This document shows positions 49,234-58,826 of a DNA stretch of 64,000 nucleotides, in pieces. The first letter of the stretch is position 1; each line of letters begins with the position of its first letter. Position numbers and translations under genes: made by a program. Under the pieces are notes generated by a model. It saw nothing but the letters and a program-made list of their open reading frames with translations. It was not told the DNA's origin and did not search any database. Origin of the DNA: Hydrogenophaga palleronii_A (lineage in GTDB: Bacteria; Pseudomonadota; Gammaproteobacteria; Burkholderiales; Burkholderiaceae_C); assembly GCF_031457455.1 (NCBI RefSeq), contig NZ_JAVDWU010000007.1, forward strand, positions 62,001 to 126,000, read 5' to 3'.

Positions 49234-50933
49234 GAGGGTTCCTGTGCGGGGGCGTTGGGGGTGTCGCTCACATCATGCACCTGCAGCAAAGCTTCGCACA
49301 TCTTGTGCGTGGCCTGCTCTGCCGCATCGTCGAACAGGTTGAACACGCGGTCAATACCTGCGGCGGCCAACAAGGCAGATTGTGTCTCGTCGCGCACGGC
49401 CACCGCCACCTTGCCGGTGTAGCCGCTGGCGCGCAGCGCATGCAGCAAGGCACGGTTCGATTCGCCCGAGGGCAGCGTGCTCACCACCCAGCGGGTGTGT
49501 GGCAGCGGCAGCGATTCAAGGAAGTCCGGGTCTTCCACATCGCCAAAGCGCACCGGCAGACCCCGCTTGTGCCAGTCGCGCACAGCTTCCGGGTCGAAGT
49601 CCACCCCCACGGCCTGCACACCCTGCGCGCGCAGGCGCTGCAGCAGGCGGCTGCCGTAGCGCCCCATGCCGAAGACCAGAATGTCGGCGCCAGCCTGCGC
49701 ATCCTGCCGGTCTTCCACCGCCATCTCCCGAAACGGCGTGGAACGCTCGAACACCCGCAACCAGGGCGCCAGCCAGTCGAACAGGTGGTGCGAGTAAAGG
49801 ATCATGTAGGTGGACAGCGTGATCGTGATCAGACCCACCAGCGTGGTCAGCCCCAGCGCGGTCACGCCCACGTGGCCCAGGGTGATGCCCATGGCCACGA
49901 ACACGATGGAGAACTCGCTGATCTGCGCCACCGTGAGTCCGGCCAGAAAGCCGGTGCGACGCCGGTAGCCCATGAAGCCCATGATGGCCATCACGATCAG
50001 GGGATTCCCGATCAGCACGAACACCGAGAGCACCGCCGCCGCGCCCAGTTCAGCACCCAGCGTGGACATCTCCAGCTTGGCGCCCAGGTCGATGAAGAAG
50101 AACAGCAGCAGGAAGTCACGTATGCCGGTCAAGCGCGCATTTACCGATTCGCGGTAGGGGGTGGAAGCGAGCGAGAAGCCGGCAAGGAAGGCGCCGGCTT
50201 CCTTGCTGAAACCCGCCCACTCGCCCAGCGCGGCCAACGCCACGCCCCAGGCCAGCGCGAAGATCAGCAGCAACTCCTGCGATTTCGCCATGATGGCCAC
50301 TACGCGTGGCAACACGTAACGCATCAGCACCGCCATCACCACCACCGCAGCCAGCACACGCCCCGCCAGTGATGCCGCCACCGTTACCCAGCCCAGCTCA
50401 CCTGCCGCGTCCGCCTCAGTGACCTTGAGTGCGCTCATGGCCATCATGGCCAGCACCACCGCCAGGTCCTGCACGATCAGAAAGCCCACCGCGATGCGAC
50501 CGTGCAGGCTGTCGAGTTCGCGCTTGTCCGACAGCAGCTTGACGATGATGATGGTGCTGGAGAACGTGAGCGCCACCGCCACGTACAAGGCCTCCACTGG
50601 CGGCTTGCCCAGCAGCAGGATGAGCACGAAACCAAAGACGATGGTGAAGGCCAGCTGCCCCAAGCCCGTGGCCAGCGCCACCGGGCCGATGTGGCGCACA
50701 TGCTGCAGGTCCAGCTTCAGGCCCACCACGAACAGCAGCACCGTGACGCCGATCTGCGCCAGCAGGTCGATCTGGTCGTGCGCCTGCACCAGCGAAAAGC
50801 CCGCCGGGCCCAGCGCAATGCCAATGACGATGTAGGCGATCAGTACCGGTTGCTTGAGCCGCACAAACAGCGCACCGGCCAGGGCGGCGGCCATCAGCAA
50901 CAGGGCGAATTCTGTGAAAGGCGCGGCATGCAT
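49230..50933 (-). CDS. Monovalent cation:proton antiporter-2 (YbaL/KefB type) with RCK domain
   Basis: A 567-aa CPA2 antiporter. About 12 helices begin FALLLMAAALAGALFVRLKQ; VGLKLDLQHVRHIGPVALAT and FLLLFFFIDLGAKLEMSTLG are the conserved transport segments, and ADAAGELGW lies in a periplasmic loop. The C-terminal RCK_N domain from about residue 405 has LVFGMGRYGSRLLQRL and VGVDFDPEAVRDWHKR, a GxGxxG NAD fold with the acidic end. It exchanges K+ or Na+ for protons. Overlap with the tandem UspA gene suggests shared function. Confidence 0.87.
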   Translation of the reverse strand: MHAAPFTEFALLLMAAALAGALFVRLKQPVLIAYIVIGIALGPAGFSLVQAHDQIDLLAQIGVTVLLFVVGLKLDLQHVRHIGPVALATGLGQLAFTIVFGFVLILLLGKPPVEALYVAVALTFSSTIIIVKLLSDKRELDSLHGRIAVGFLIVQDLAVVLAMMAMSALKVTEADAAGELGWVTVAASLAGRVLAAVVVMAVLMRYVLPRVVAIMAKSQELLLIFALAWGVALAALGEWAGFSKEAGAFLAGFSLASTPYRESVNARLTGIRDFLLLFFFIDLGAKLEMSTLGAELGAAAVLSVFVLIGNPLIVMAIMGFMGYRRRTGFLAGLTVAQISEFSIVFVAMGITLGHVGVTALGLTTLVGLITITLSTYMILYSHHLFDWLAPWLRVFERSTPFREMAVEDRQDAQAGADILVFGMGRYGSRLLQRLRAQGVQAVGVDFDPEAVRDWHKRGLPVRFGDVEDPDFLESLPLPHTRWVVSTLPSGESNRALLHALRASGYTGKVAVAVRDETQSALLAAAGIDRVFNLFDDAAEQATHKMCEALLQVHDVSDTPNAPAQEPS

Positions 50934-51031
50934 CGAACCATTCTAGGAACGAAGGCCGGACAAGTGGTTGATCATGGGGCTTGACAGTGCCTTCTGTCTT
51001 GGCAGGCCGACGCGGTGTTCTCCTGCCCGGC

Positions 51032-51050
51032 GCCTGACCGCAGGTCAGGC
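51032..51050 (-). terminator. Tight perfect hairpin over the peroxiredoxin stop, possible terminator
   Basis: GCCTGACC-GCA-GGTCAGGC is an 8-bp perfect stem with a 3-nt loop at the end of the peroxiredoxin gene. No T-tract follows on either strand, so its role as terminator is uncertain. Confidence 0.35.
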
Positions 51051-51623
51051 TTTGCTTGGCGCAAGGCTCTTGGCCAGCGCCAGCAGTTCATCCAGTGGCC
51101 ATTGATCGTCCGCATGGCTGCCGTAGTGGACGGCCAGGACGCGACCGTCTGGCGCGATGAGGAAGTCCGCAGGCAGCCCCAGCATGGACTCCCCTTGGCC
51201 GGGAAGGCCAAAGCCATGCCGCAGCAGACCCCGCACGCCCGCAGGCCAGGAACGGGGATCCCATATGGCGTGCCACCCTGCCTCCACGCCGAACTGACGG
51301 TACAAGGCCTTGTGCGGATCGGCGATCAGCGCAAAGGGTGCGTGTGCATGCTGCGCCAGCAGATCGGCCGTGCTGGAGTGGAACACCGCGACTTCCTGGA
51401 TACCCGTCTGTCGCAGCTCGTCGTGCCGCCGCACGAAGCTATGGATGTGCAGGTTGCACATGGGGCAGCCTGCGAAGCGGCGAAACTGCAGATGGGTCAG
51501 CGCCTCGGGGTGAGGCACGTCGATGGTTTGTCCATTGATGGCCGTGAGTTGAAGTGAATCGATGGGGTCGCCGGGGTGCAGGTGGGGCATGAGGCTGGTC
51601 TGTAGCCAAGGAAGTGCCTGCAT
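51045..51623 (-). CDS. Peroxiredoxin-like (AhpC/TSA) protein
   Basis: A 192-aa thioredoxin-fold protein. LTAINGQTIDVPHPEALTHL opens the domain, FRRFAGCPMCNLHIHSF carries the Cys-Pro-x-Cys site near residue 54, and FALIADPHKALYRQFGVEAG and LPADFLIAPDGRVLAVHYG are typical of AhpC/TSA proteins. It likely reduces peroxides or acts as a thiol oxidoreductase. ATG codons at 51623 and about 51590 are both possible starts, as neither has a good ribosome site. It lies 1 nt after the frameshifted AraC gene. Confidence 0.72.
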   Translation of the reverse strand: MQALPWLQTSLMPHLHPGDPIDSLQLTAINGQTIDVPHPEALTHLQFRRFAGCPMCNLHIHSFVRRHDELRQTGIQEVAVFHSSTADLLAQHAHAPFALIADPHKALYRQFGVEAGWHAIWDPRSWPAGVRGLLRHGFGLPGQGESMLGLPADFLIAPDGRVLAVHYGSHADDQWPLDELLALAKSLAPSKA

Positions 51624-51624
51624 G

Positions 51625-52514
51625 CTAGAGGGCGGTGTGCGAGGCAGGTTGTCCGATCGTCTCGTTGTGTGGTTGGATCGGGTTGTGCAATTGCGCCACC
51701 CAAAGGGAAGGCGGCACGCCCGCCAGGCGGGCGAACGCCTTGCTGAACGCACTCACCGTGGCAAAGCCCACATCGCCCGCCACCTGCTTGATGGGCGAGC
51801 CCTTGCGCAGCAACCGCTGCGCCGTGGTGATGCGCCAGGCGGCGACATAGTGCATGGGAGCGTCGCCAGTCACCTGCCGGAACAGCAGGGCCAGACGGGA
51901 GCGGGACATGTGGGCCAGGCCGGCCATGCGCGCCAGCGTCCAGTCGGCATCGGGCTGCTGGTGGATCGCCTGCAGCACTGCGCGAGTCGGGGATGGGCCA
52001 GTCCCGCCAGCGTGCCAGGGCGGGAGATGTTGTTCTGCACACAGTGCCGCATCAGGCGCACCGCCACGATCTCGCAGCAACGGTCCAGCACCGCCTTCCG
52101 GCCGATGCCCTGACCAAATGCTTCGGCGAACAGGGTCGCCAGCAAGCCATCGAGGTCGGGCAGGTCCGCCAGCGGCACCACGATCACATCGGGCAAGGCA
52201 CTGGTGACGGGGTTCCAGCCGCCCAGGCCCAACTGCACCGTGCCGCACACCATGTCGGAACCGGCATCGTTGTCCACCACCAGCCGGTGGGCGCCCGGGC
52301 GCGTCAGGAAGAGCAGGGTGGGCTGGTCGATGACGATGGCGGTTTTCTGGACGCCCAGAATGCGCACCCGCCCGGACCGGATCACATGCAAATGGCCCCG
52401 CCCCATGTCATCAGGAAAGCCATGGTGGCCGCACAGGTTGCCGGCGAAAAAAGCGCCGGCGCGCAGGGTGTACTGGTCGAGCAGGGTGGTCAGGCTGTCC
52501 ATGGTGGTCGCCAT
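51625..52514 (-). pseudogene. AraC family regulator broken by a single-base frameshift
   Basis: The 5' part reads as an AraC_binding_6 cupin (TLLDQYTLRAGAFFAGNLCG, DMGRGHLHVIRSGRVRILGV) up to GTLAGLAHPRLAQ; the rest, AVLQAIHQQPDADWTLARMA, LAHMSRSRLALLFRQVTGDA and VGFATVSAFSKAFARLAGVP, is in another frame. The two join if one base is added near 51980-51984 (CTGCGCGAG on the plus strand). The 890-nt length is two more than a multiple of three, as expected for one lost base in a 297-codon gene. Could be a true mutation or a sequencing error. The neighbouring peroxiredoxin would be its target. Confidence 0.8.
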
Positions 52515-52537
52515 GGTAGTGGCCCGATGAACGCGCT

Positions 52538-54103
52538 TCAGAGGCTGGGGTGAGGCAACGCCGGCACGGTGTGCTTCTGCGCAGCCTGCCCCACATCCCA
52601 GGCCTGTTGCCATGTGGGCAAGGTGCGGGCCGGGTCGTCGCCCAGACCGCGCACGACGCAGCCGCCGCTTGCGCCACACGCGGCGGCCTGTGCCAGGTGG
52701 TCGGGTGTGAGGATGCCGCCAATGGCCACCACCGGTGCGGGGGCCATGTGCGCCCACCAGGCCAGGTTGTGCAGGCCTTGCGGGTGCCAGGGCATGTCTT
52801 TGGTGGTGGTGGGCCACACGGGGCCGCAGGCCACGTAGTCGGGCAGCAGGGTATGGGCGCGGCACAGTTCCCACAGGCTGTGCGAACTCAGGCCCAGTGC
52901 CATGCCCTGGGCGCGGGCGTGGGCGAGCTGAACATGTTCGGCGGGAGCGAGCGAGAGCAGATCTTCCTGGCCCAGGTGGAGGGCGCGGGCGCCGTTGGCC
53001 AGCGCATGTTGCCAGTGATCGTTGATGTAGAGCGTGGCACCGGCGGCGTCGGAGGCCGACTGGGCCAACTGGATTTCTGTGGCCAGTTGTTCGCGCCAGG
53101 TGGGGTCGTCTGCCGGCGTGATCGACGGCCGCTTGATGCGCAGCTGCACGGTGCGCGCGCCCGCGTCCACGCACTGGCGCACGCGCTCTGCGCTGTCCAC
53201 GATGGCGTAGACACCCGGGGCTTGTCCGCGCGGGCGTGTGGTCCAGCTTGTCGGTGCTTCGCTGTCGAGCGACAGCCTCGGAAGCAATGAAGGGTCGATA
53301 CCGAAACCCTCGCGAGCGATCACGGGCCCCACACCCCGTCCCACCGCACGCGCATGGCGCAGCGCATGAGTGGCGGCCATCTTGGCGAGCACGGCTGCGT
53401 CGGCCAGCACCCAGCCCAGTGCCAGCGCGGCCGCCATGGCCGAAGCAAAGGTGCAGCCTGTGCCATGGTTGTGGGGTGTGTTCTCGCGCGGCAGGCTGAG
53501 CCAGCCCTGGGCGTGTGGTGTGTCCAGCCAGTCCATGGAAAGGCTTTCACGGCGCCCCGTGGCTCCGGCGTCGCCCCCGGTGATCACCACGGCTTCGCAA
53601 CCGAGCGCGCGCAAGGCAAGCGACTGCGCGGGAATGTCGCCGGGAAAGTCGTCACCCAGCAGTGCCACCGCCTCGGCCTGGTTGGGTGTGATGACCGTGG
53701 CACGCGGCAGCAGCAGTTCGCAATAGGCGGCGCGCAGTTCGGCATCCGCCAGGGCGGCGCCGGTGCTGGAACGCAGCACCGGGTCCACCACCAGCGCCAG
53801 CGGGTCGTTCTTTCGCAACTGGTCAACGAATCGGGCGAACACGCGCACGTTGTCGGCGCTGCCCAGCAGACCGGTCTTGATCACACGCGGCGGCATGTCG
53901 GCCGCGAGCGTGGCGAGCTGGGCCTGAAGCACCGCAGGCGGCGTGGCTTCGATGTGGGTGACTTCGGTGGTGCTCTGCGCCGTGATGGCGGCGACCACGG
54001 TGCAGCAGTGCACGCCGAACGCGTCGGCCGCGCGCTGATCGGCTGCGAGGCCTGCACCGCCGCCGCTGTCGGTGCCGGCGATGCTCCAGATAATGGGTGT
54101 CAT
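52538..54103 (-). CDS. thiDE: Bifunctional ThiD-ThiE fusion (HMP kinase and thiamine-phosphate synthase)
   Basis: A 521-aa fusion. Residues 1-265 are ThiD: IAGTDSGGGAGLAADQRAAD, VVDPVLRSSTGAALADAELR and HNHGTGCTFASAMAA with the catalytic Cys/anion hole; it phosphorylates HMP and HMP-P. Residues about 300-515 are ThiE-like: PGVYAIVDSAERVRQCVDAG, LYINDHWQHALANGARALHL and VACGPVWPTTTKDMPWHPQG; it couples HMP-PP and the thiazole phosphate. The linker 265-300 is Pro/Arg/Ser-rich. It closes the thiC-thiO-thiS-thiG-thiDE operon, 4 nt after thiG. Confidence 0.88.
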   Translation of the reverse strand: MTPIIWSIAGTDSGGGAGLAADQRAADAFGVHCCTVVAAITAQSTTEVTHIEATPPAVLQAQLATLAADMPPRVIKTGLLGSADNVRVFARFVDQLRKNDPLALVVDPVLRSSTGAALADAELRAAYCELLLPRATVITPNQAEAVALLGDDFPGDIPAQSLALRALGCEAVVITGGDAGATGRRESLSMDWLDTPHAQGWLSLPRENTPHNHGTGCTFASAMAAALALGWVLADAAVLAKMAATHALRHARAVGRGVGPVIAREGFGIDPSLLPRLSLDSEAPTSWTTRPRGQAPGVYAIVDSAERVRQCVDAGARTVQLRIKRPSITPADDPTWREQLATEIQLAQSASDAAGATLYINDHWQHALANGARALHLGQEDLLSLAPAEHVQLAHARAQGMALGLSSHSLWELCRAHTLLPDYVACGPVWPTTTKDMPWHPQGLHNLAWWAHMAPAPVVAIGGILTPDHLAQAAACGASGGCVVRGLGDDPARTLPTWQQAWDVGQAAQKHTVPALPHPSL

Positions 54104-54107
54104 GGTG

Positions 54108-54914
54108 TCATCCGATCAAGAAGGGATGGCCGCTGACCGGCGTACTCGCCACCGCCATGTCCTGCGGCGCCATCACCCCGGCTTCAAAAGCGGAGCGACC
54201 GGCTTCAATGGCCAGGCCAAAAGCGCGCGCCATGCGCACCGGGTCCACTGCCTGGCTCACGGCGGAATTCAGCAGCACGGCATCAAAGCCCAGCTCCATG
54301 GCAGCAGCGGCATGCGAAGGCGCGCCAATGCCGGCGTCCACCACCAGCGGCACGCCGGGCAGGCGTGCGCGCAGTGTGCGCAGAGCAAAGGGGTTGATGA
54401 GACCTTGCCCGGAGCCAATGGGGGCGCCCCAGGGCATCAGCACCTCGCAACCCGCGTCGAGCAGGCGCTGGCAGGTGACCAGGTCGTCGGTGCAGTAGGG
54501 GAACACGGCAAAGCCGTCTTTCGTGAGCTGCGCCGCCGCTTCCACCGTGCCCCAGGGATCAGGCTGCAAGGTGTGCTCGTCGCCCACCACTTCCAGCTTG
54601 ATCCAGTGCGTGCCGTACAGCTCGCGCGCCATGTGGGCCAGGGTGATGGCTTCGCGCGCGGTGCGGCAGCCGGCGGTGTTGGGCAGCAGGCGCGCGCCGC
54701 GCTCTTTCATGGCGGAGCGGATGATCTCGATGAAGCCGTTGTCGCCGCCTGCGGCCAGGGTGCGCTTGAGGCCCACGGTGACCACCTGTGTGCCGCTGGC
54801 AGCGATGCTGTCCGCGAGTACCTCTGGAGAGGGGTAGCCGGCCGTGCCGAGCAGGAAGCGGCTGGTGAGTTCGACGCCGTAAGGCGACAAGGATAAGGTG
54901 GGTGCTTGATTCAT
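54108..54914 (-). CDS. thiG: Thiazole synthase ThiG
   Basis: A 268-aa TIM-barrel ThiG. SRFLLGTAGYPSPEVLADSI, TVGLKRTL (the Schiff-base region), LLPNTAGCRTAREAI, EVLMPWGAPIGSGQGL and VVDAGIGAPSHAAAAMELGF are all in order, and AFGLAIEAGRSAF with MAPQDMAVASTPVSG ends it as in standard ThiG. It builds the thiazole ring from DXP, dehydroglycine and ThiS-thiocarboxylate. The 143-nt gap to thiS holds repeat copy D. Confidence 0.92.
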   Translation of the reverse strand: MNQAPTLSLSPYGVELTSRFLLGTAGYPSPEVLADSIAASGTQVVTVGLKRTLAAGGDNGFIEIIRSAMKERGARLLPNTAGCRTAREAITLAHMARELYGTHWIKLEVVGDEHTLQPDPWGTVEAAAQLTKDGFAVFPYCTDDLVTCQRLLDAGCEVLMPWGAPIGSGQGLINPFALRTLRARLPGVPLVVDAGIGAPSHAAAAMELGFDAVLLNSAVSQAVDPVRMARAFGLAIEAGRSAFEAGVMAPQDMAVASTPVSGHPFLIG

Positions 54915-54972
54915 TTCAATGACTCCTTGGATTCAGAGCACAGCGCTTCCCGCGCGAAGTGCCCCACCCAGA

Positions 54973-55049
54973 GATACCGTCGGGCCGGCTTTGCCGGACG
55001 ACTGGTATCGCCCCCTTGAGGGGGTGACGCCGCAGGCGGCGCGGGGGTG
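54973..55049 (+). repeat. Structured GC-rich repeat (copy D)
   Basis: Outer stem GATACC (54973)/GGTATC (55004-55009) around GCCGGC-TTT-GCCGG, then CCCCCTTGAGGGGG (55011-55024), then GCCGCAGGCGGC and GCGGGGGTG. It sits between thiG and thiS. Parts and order equal those of copies C and E while the outer stem differs and stays paired. Confidence 0.7.
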
Positions 55050-55057
55050 TTCCATGC

Positions 55058-55285
55058 CTAGCCTCCGACGATGGCTTGAAAAGTCAGCACCGTGTCGCCG
55101 GGCTTGAGTGTGGTGGAGGCACGCATCGCGAAGGGCACGAATTCACCGTTGACCGCCGTGGCCACTTGGTTGGAGGCCACACCTTGTGCTTCCAGCAGCG
55201 CGGCCAGCGTCTGGCCTTGCGGGCAGGGTAGGCTGCGGTCGTTGAAGCGCAATTGGGCTTCTTGATGGGTAAGAGTGTCTGACAT
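55058..55285 (-). CDS. thiS: Sulfur carrier protein ThiS
   Basis: A 75-aa ubiquitin-like protein ending in the required Gly-Gly (TFQAIVGG). LAALLEAQGVASNQVATAVN and FVPFAMRASTTLKPGDTVL are the ThiS strands. The C-terminal Gly becomes the thiocarboxylate that donates sulfur to ThiG. AGAGGA lies 6 nt before the ATG at 55285 and directly abuts an upstream ATG at 55291, so 55285 is preferred. It lies 24 nt after thiO. Confidence 0.88.
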   Translation of the reverse strand: MSDTLTHQEAQLRFNDRSLPCPQGQTLAALLEAQGVASNQVATAVNGEFVPFAMRASTTLKPGDTVLTFQAIVGG

Positions 55286-55309
55286 GGGCATTCCTCTGGT
55301 TAACCTGAG

Positions 55310-56638
55310 TCAGTGGTTCTGCTGGGATTCAAGCGCTTGCTCAGGCGTGCCCCTCACCCCAGCCCTCTCCCAAGAGGGGCGAGGGAGTGAGGTCCCTTCT
55401 GTCGCGAGGGTGGTGCGATGGCGTGAAACTCCCTCTCCCGCTTGCGGGAGAGGGTTGGGGTGAGGGTCTTCGGGTGCACGTGACACAGCTTCCATCTGAG
55501 CTACTGCATCTTCCACCAGCGCAGGCGCCAGCAACCAGCCATGTCGAAACAGACCATTGATGCGCAGCAGACCCGGCTCGCTGTGGGTGAGGGGCTCGTT
55601 GTCGGGCAAGGCAGGGCGCAGGTTGGCTTCCATGTGCACGATGCGCGCTTCGGCCAGTTCGGGGATCACGCTGTGCGCGGCAGCCATCAGTTCTACCGCG
55701 CTGCGCAGGCTCACAGGCGAGCGGTCTTCGCTTTCAATTTCGCTGGCACCCACCACGAACAGGTCGCCAGGGCGCGGCACGATGTACACGCGGTGGCGCG
55801 GATGCAGCAGACGCACTGGGCGCTGCAGCTTCACACCGGGAGCGTGCAGCCAGATCACTTCACCGCGTACGCCGCGAACGGCCATGTCCCCATCAAGAGC
55901 CTGCGCGGAACCGGCTTCGCCGGGCCGCTGCAGGTGCCCCCTTGAGGGGGTGACGCCGAAGGCGGCGCGGGGGTGGGTCAAATTCACGCCGCGAACATCA
56001 ATCACCAGATCAAAATCCACTGGCCCTTCATCTGCCACATGCAGCACCCCAGACTCCACACTGGTCACACGCTCACCCCAGCACCACTCGACCAGGGGCG
56101 CGTGCACGGCCAGCGCGGTCAGCATCTCGCGCGACATCACTTGCGCCTCTTCGGGCAGCAACCAGGCGTGCACGCCCGGCGCCAGCGCAGGCTCCAGAGC
56201 GGCTAACGCAGAGCGGTCCAGCACCTGTGGCGCAGGCAGCTCGGCGGCCAGCGTGGGCGCGGTCTCCAGCCGGGCCAGCACGCGGCGCGCGGCGCCCAGG
56301 TCGGCACCGTGCGCCACCATCAGGCTGCCGTTCTGAGCAAACAGCGGATCGGTACAACCGTCGGCACACAGCGCGTCGGCGACCTCACGCCAGAGCGCCA
56401 GCGAGCGCCAGCCCAAGCGGGCAATCTCGGGACCGGCGTTGTCCAGCTCGGCGACGGGGCTGAGCATGCCGGCCGCCGTGAAACCGGCCGCATGCGGCAC
56501 GGCAGCACCCAGTTGACCGATGGCCGGCGCAGCGGGGCCTGCCGCCGGGTCGAACACCGTCACCGCATGCCCGGCCCGTGACAGCCGCCATGCCAGCAGC
56601 CGCCCCAGCACGCCCGCACCAGCAATGCCAATGCGCAT
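55310..56638 (-). CDS. thiO: Glycine oxidase ThiO carrying two in-frame repeat insertions
   Basis: A 442-aa FAD enzyme of the DAO family: IGIAGAGVLGRLLAWRLSRA (FAD fold), GFTAAGMLSPVAELDNAGPE, LPEEAQVMSREMLTALAVHA and the C-terminal HMEANLRPALPDNEP with GLFRHGWLLAPALVE. It oxidises glycine to iminoglyoxylate for ThiG. Residues about 222-247 (PRAAFGVTPSRGHLQRPGEA) are encoded by repeat copy E and break the usual DxRG...LRGVRGEV stretch. After about residue 387 the protein is repeat-encoded (DPHPNPLPQAGEG, LPRPSWERAGVRG) rather than ThiO sequence. Whether it still works is unknown. The start 56638 is 7 nt after the thiC stop. Confidence 0.82.
   Translation of the reverse strand: MRIGIAGAGVLGRLLAWRLSRAGHAVTVFDPAAGPAAPAIGQLGAAVPHAAGFTAAGMLSPVAELDNAGPEIARLGWRSLALWREVADALCADGCTDPLFAQNGSLMVAHGADLGAARRVLARLETAPTLAAELPAPQVLDRSALAALEPALAPGVHAWLLPEEAQVMSREMLTALAVHAPLVEWCWGERVTSVESGVLHVADEGPVDFDLVIDVRGVNLTHPRAAFGVTPSRGHLQRPGEAGSAQALDGDMAVRGVRGEVIWLHAPGVKLQRPVRLLHPRHRVYIVPRPGDLFVVGASEIESEDRSPVSLRSAVELMAAAHSVIPELAEARIVHMEANLRPALPDNEPLTHSEPGLLRINGLFRHGWLLAPALVEDAVAQMEAVSRAPEDPHPNPLPQAGEGVSRHRTTLATEGTSLPRPSWERAGVRGTPEQALESQQNH
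55351..55466 (-). repeat. BIME-like inverted repeat forming the thiO 3' end
   Basis: 21-bp arms (55351-55371 and 55446-55466), CCCTCACCCCAGCCCTCTCC versus its mirror with one mismatch, bound the element. An inner perfect hairpin CCCTCTCCCGC-TT-GCGGGAGAGGG lies at 55431-55454. Read on the minus strand it codes PHPNPLPQAGEG and SWERAGVRG, familiar from translated intergenic repeats in many proteobacteria. Confidence 0.8.
55900..55974 (+). repeat. Structured GC-rich repeat (copy E) inside thiO
   Basis: Outer stem CCTGC (55900-55904)/GCAGG around GCGG..CCGGC-TTC-GCCGG..CCGC, then CCCCCTTGAGGGGG (55937-55950), TGACGCCGAAGGCGGC and GCGGGGGTG. The element is 75 nt, 25 codons, so the thiO frame continues through it on the other strand. 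Confidence 0.75.
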
Positions 56639-56644
56639 CACGCT

Positions 56645-58555
<1,911 letters not shown>

Positions 58556-58558
58556 GGC

Positions 58559-58600
58559 GGCGGTCTCCTGTGTGGGGCTGTGGATGCTCCGGAGACCGCC
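58559..58600 (-). promoter_or_regulatory. Hairpin sequestering the thiC ribosome site
   Basis: In the mRNA GGCGGTCTCC and GGAGACCGCC form a perfect 10-bp stem; the second arm contains the GGAG ribosome site 9 nt before the thiC ATG. Closing this stem would block initiation, the usual output of a TPP riboswitch that acts on translation. Confidence 0.7.
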
Positions 58601-58685
58601 CTTCAAACCATGCGCCCATGCCTCCTGGATGGAGGCACACACGTCGGCGGAGGACGGGTGGCGGGTGCAGGCCCTTCAGGGCTGC

Positions 58686-58780
58686 GCTCTTCTTTCGCTG
58701 GTACTAGCCAGATCAAGTTCACGGGTTCGGTCTTTCAACCATCTCAGCGCCGGGCCTTGGCAGGCCCGTGCACCCCGGAG
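58686..58780 (-). ncRNA. TPP riboswitch (thi element) upstream of thiC
   Basis: Minus-strand reading gives CTCCGGGGTGC at 58780-58770, then GCGCTGAGATGG, ACCCGTGAACTTGATCTGG and TAGTACCAGCGAAAG. These match the conserved THI-box elements (GGGGUGC, CUGAGA, ACCCGUGAACCUGAUCUGG, UNAUNCCAGCGNAGGGA). It lies 130 nt upstream of thiC. Two further leader hairpins (GCCTCC-ATCCA-GGAGGC, and GCAGCCCT/AGGGCCTGC) lie between aptamer and hairpin. Confidence 0.93.
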
Positions 58781-58826
58781 CAGTGGCAAGTGTATAGGGA
58801 ACGCCGCCGCAATGCCAGTTTGGCGT

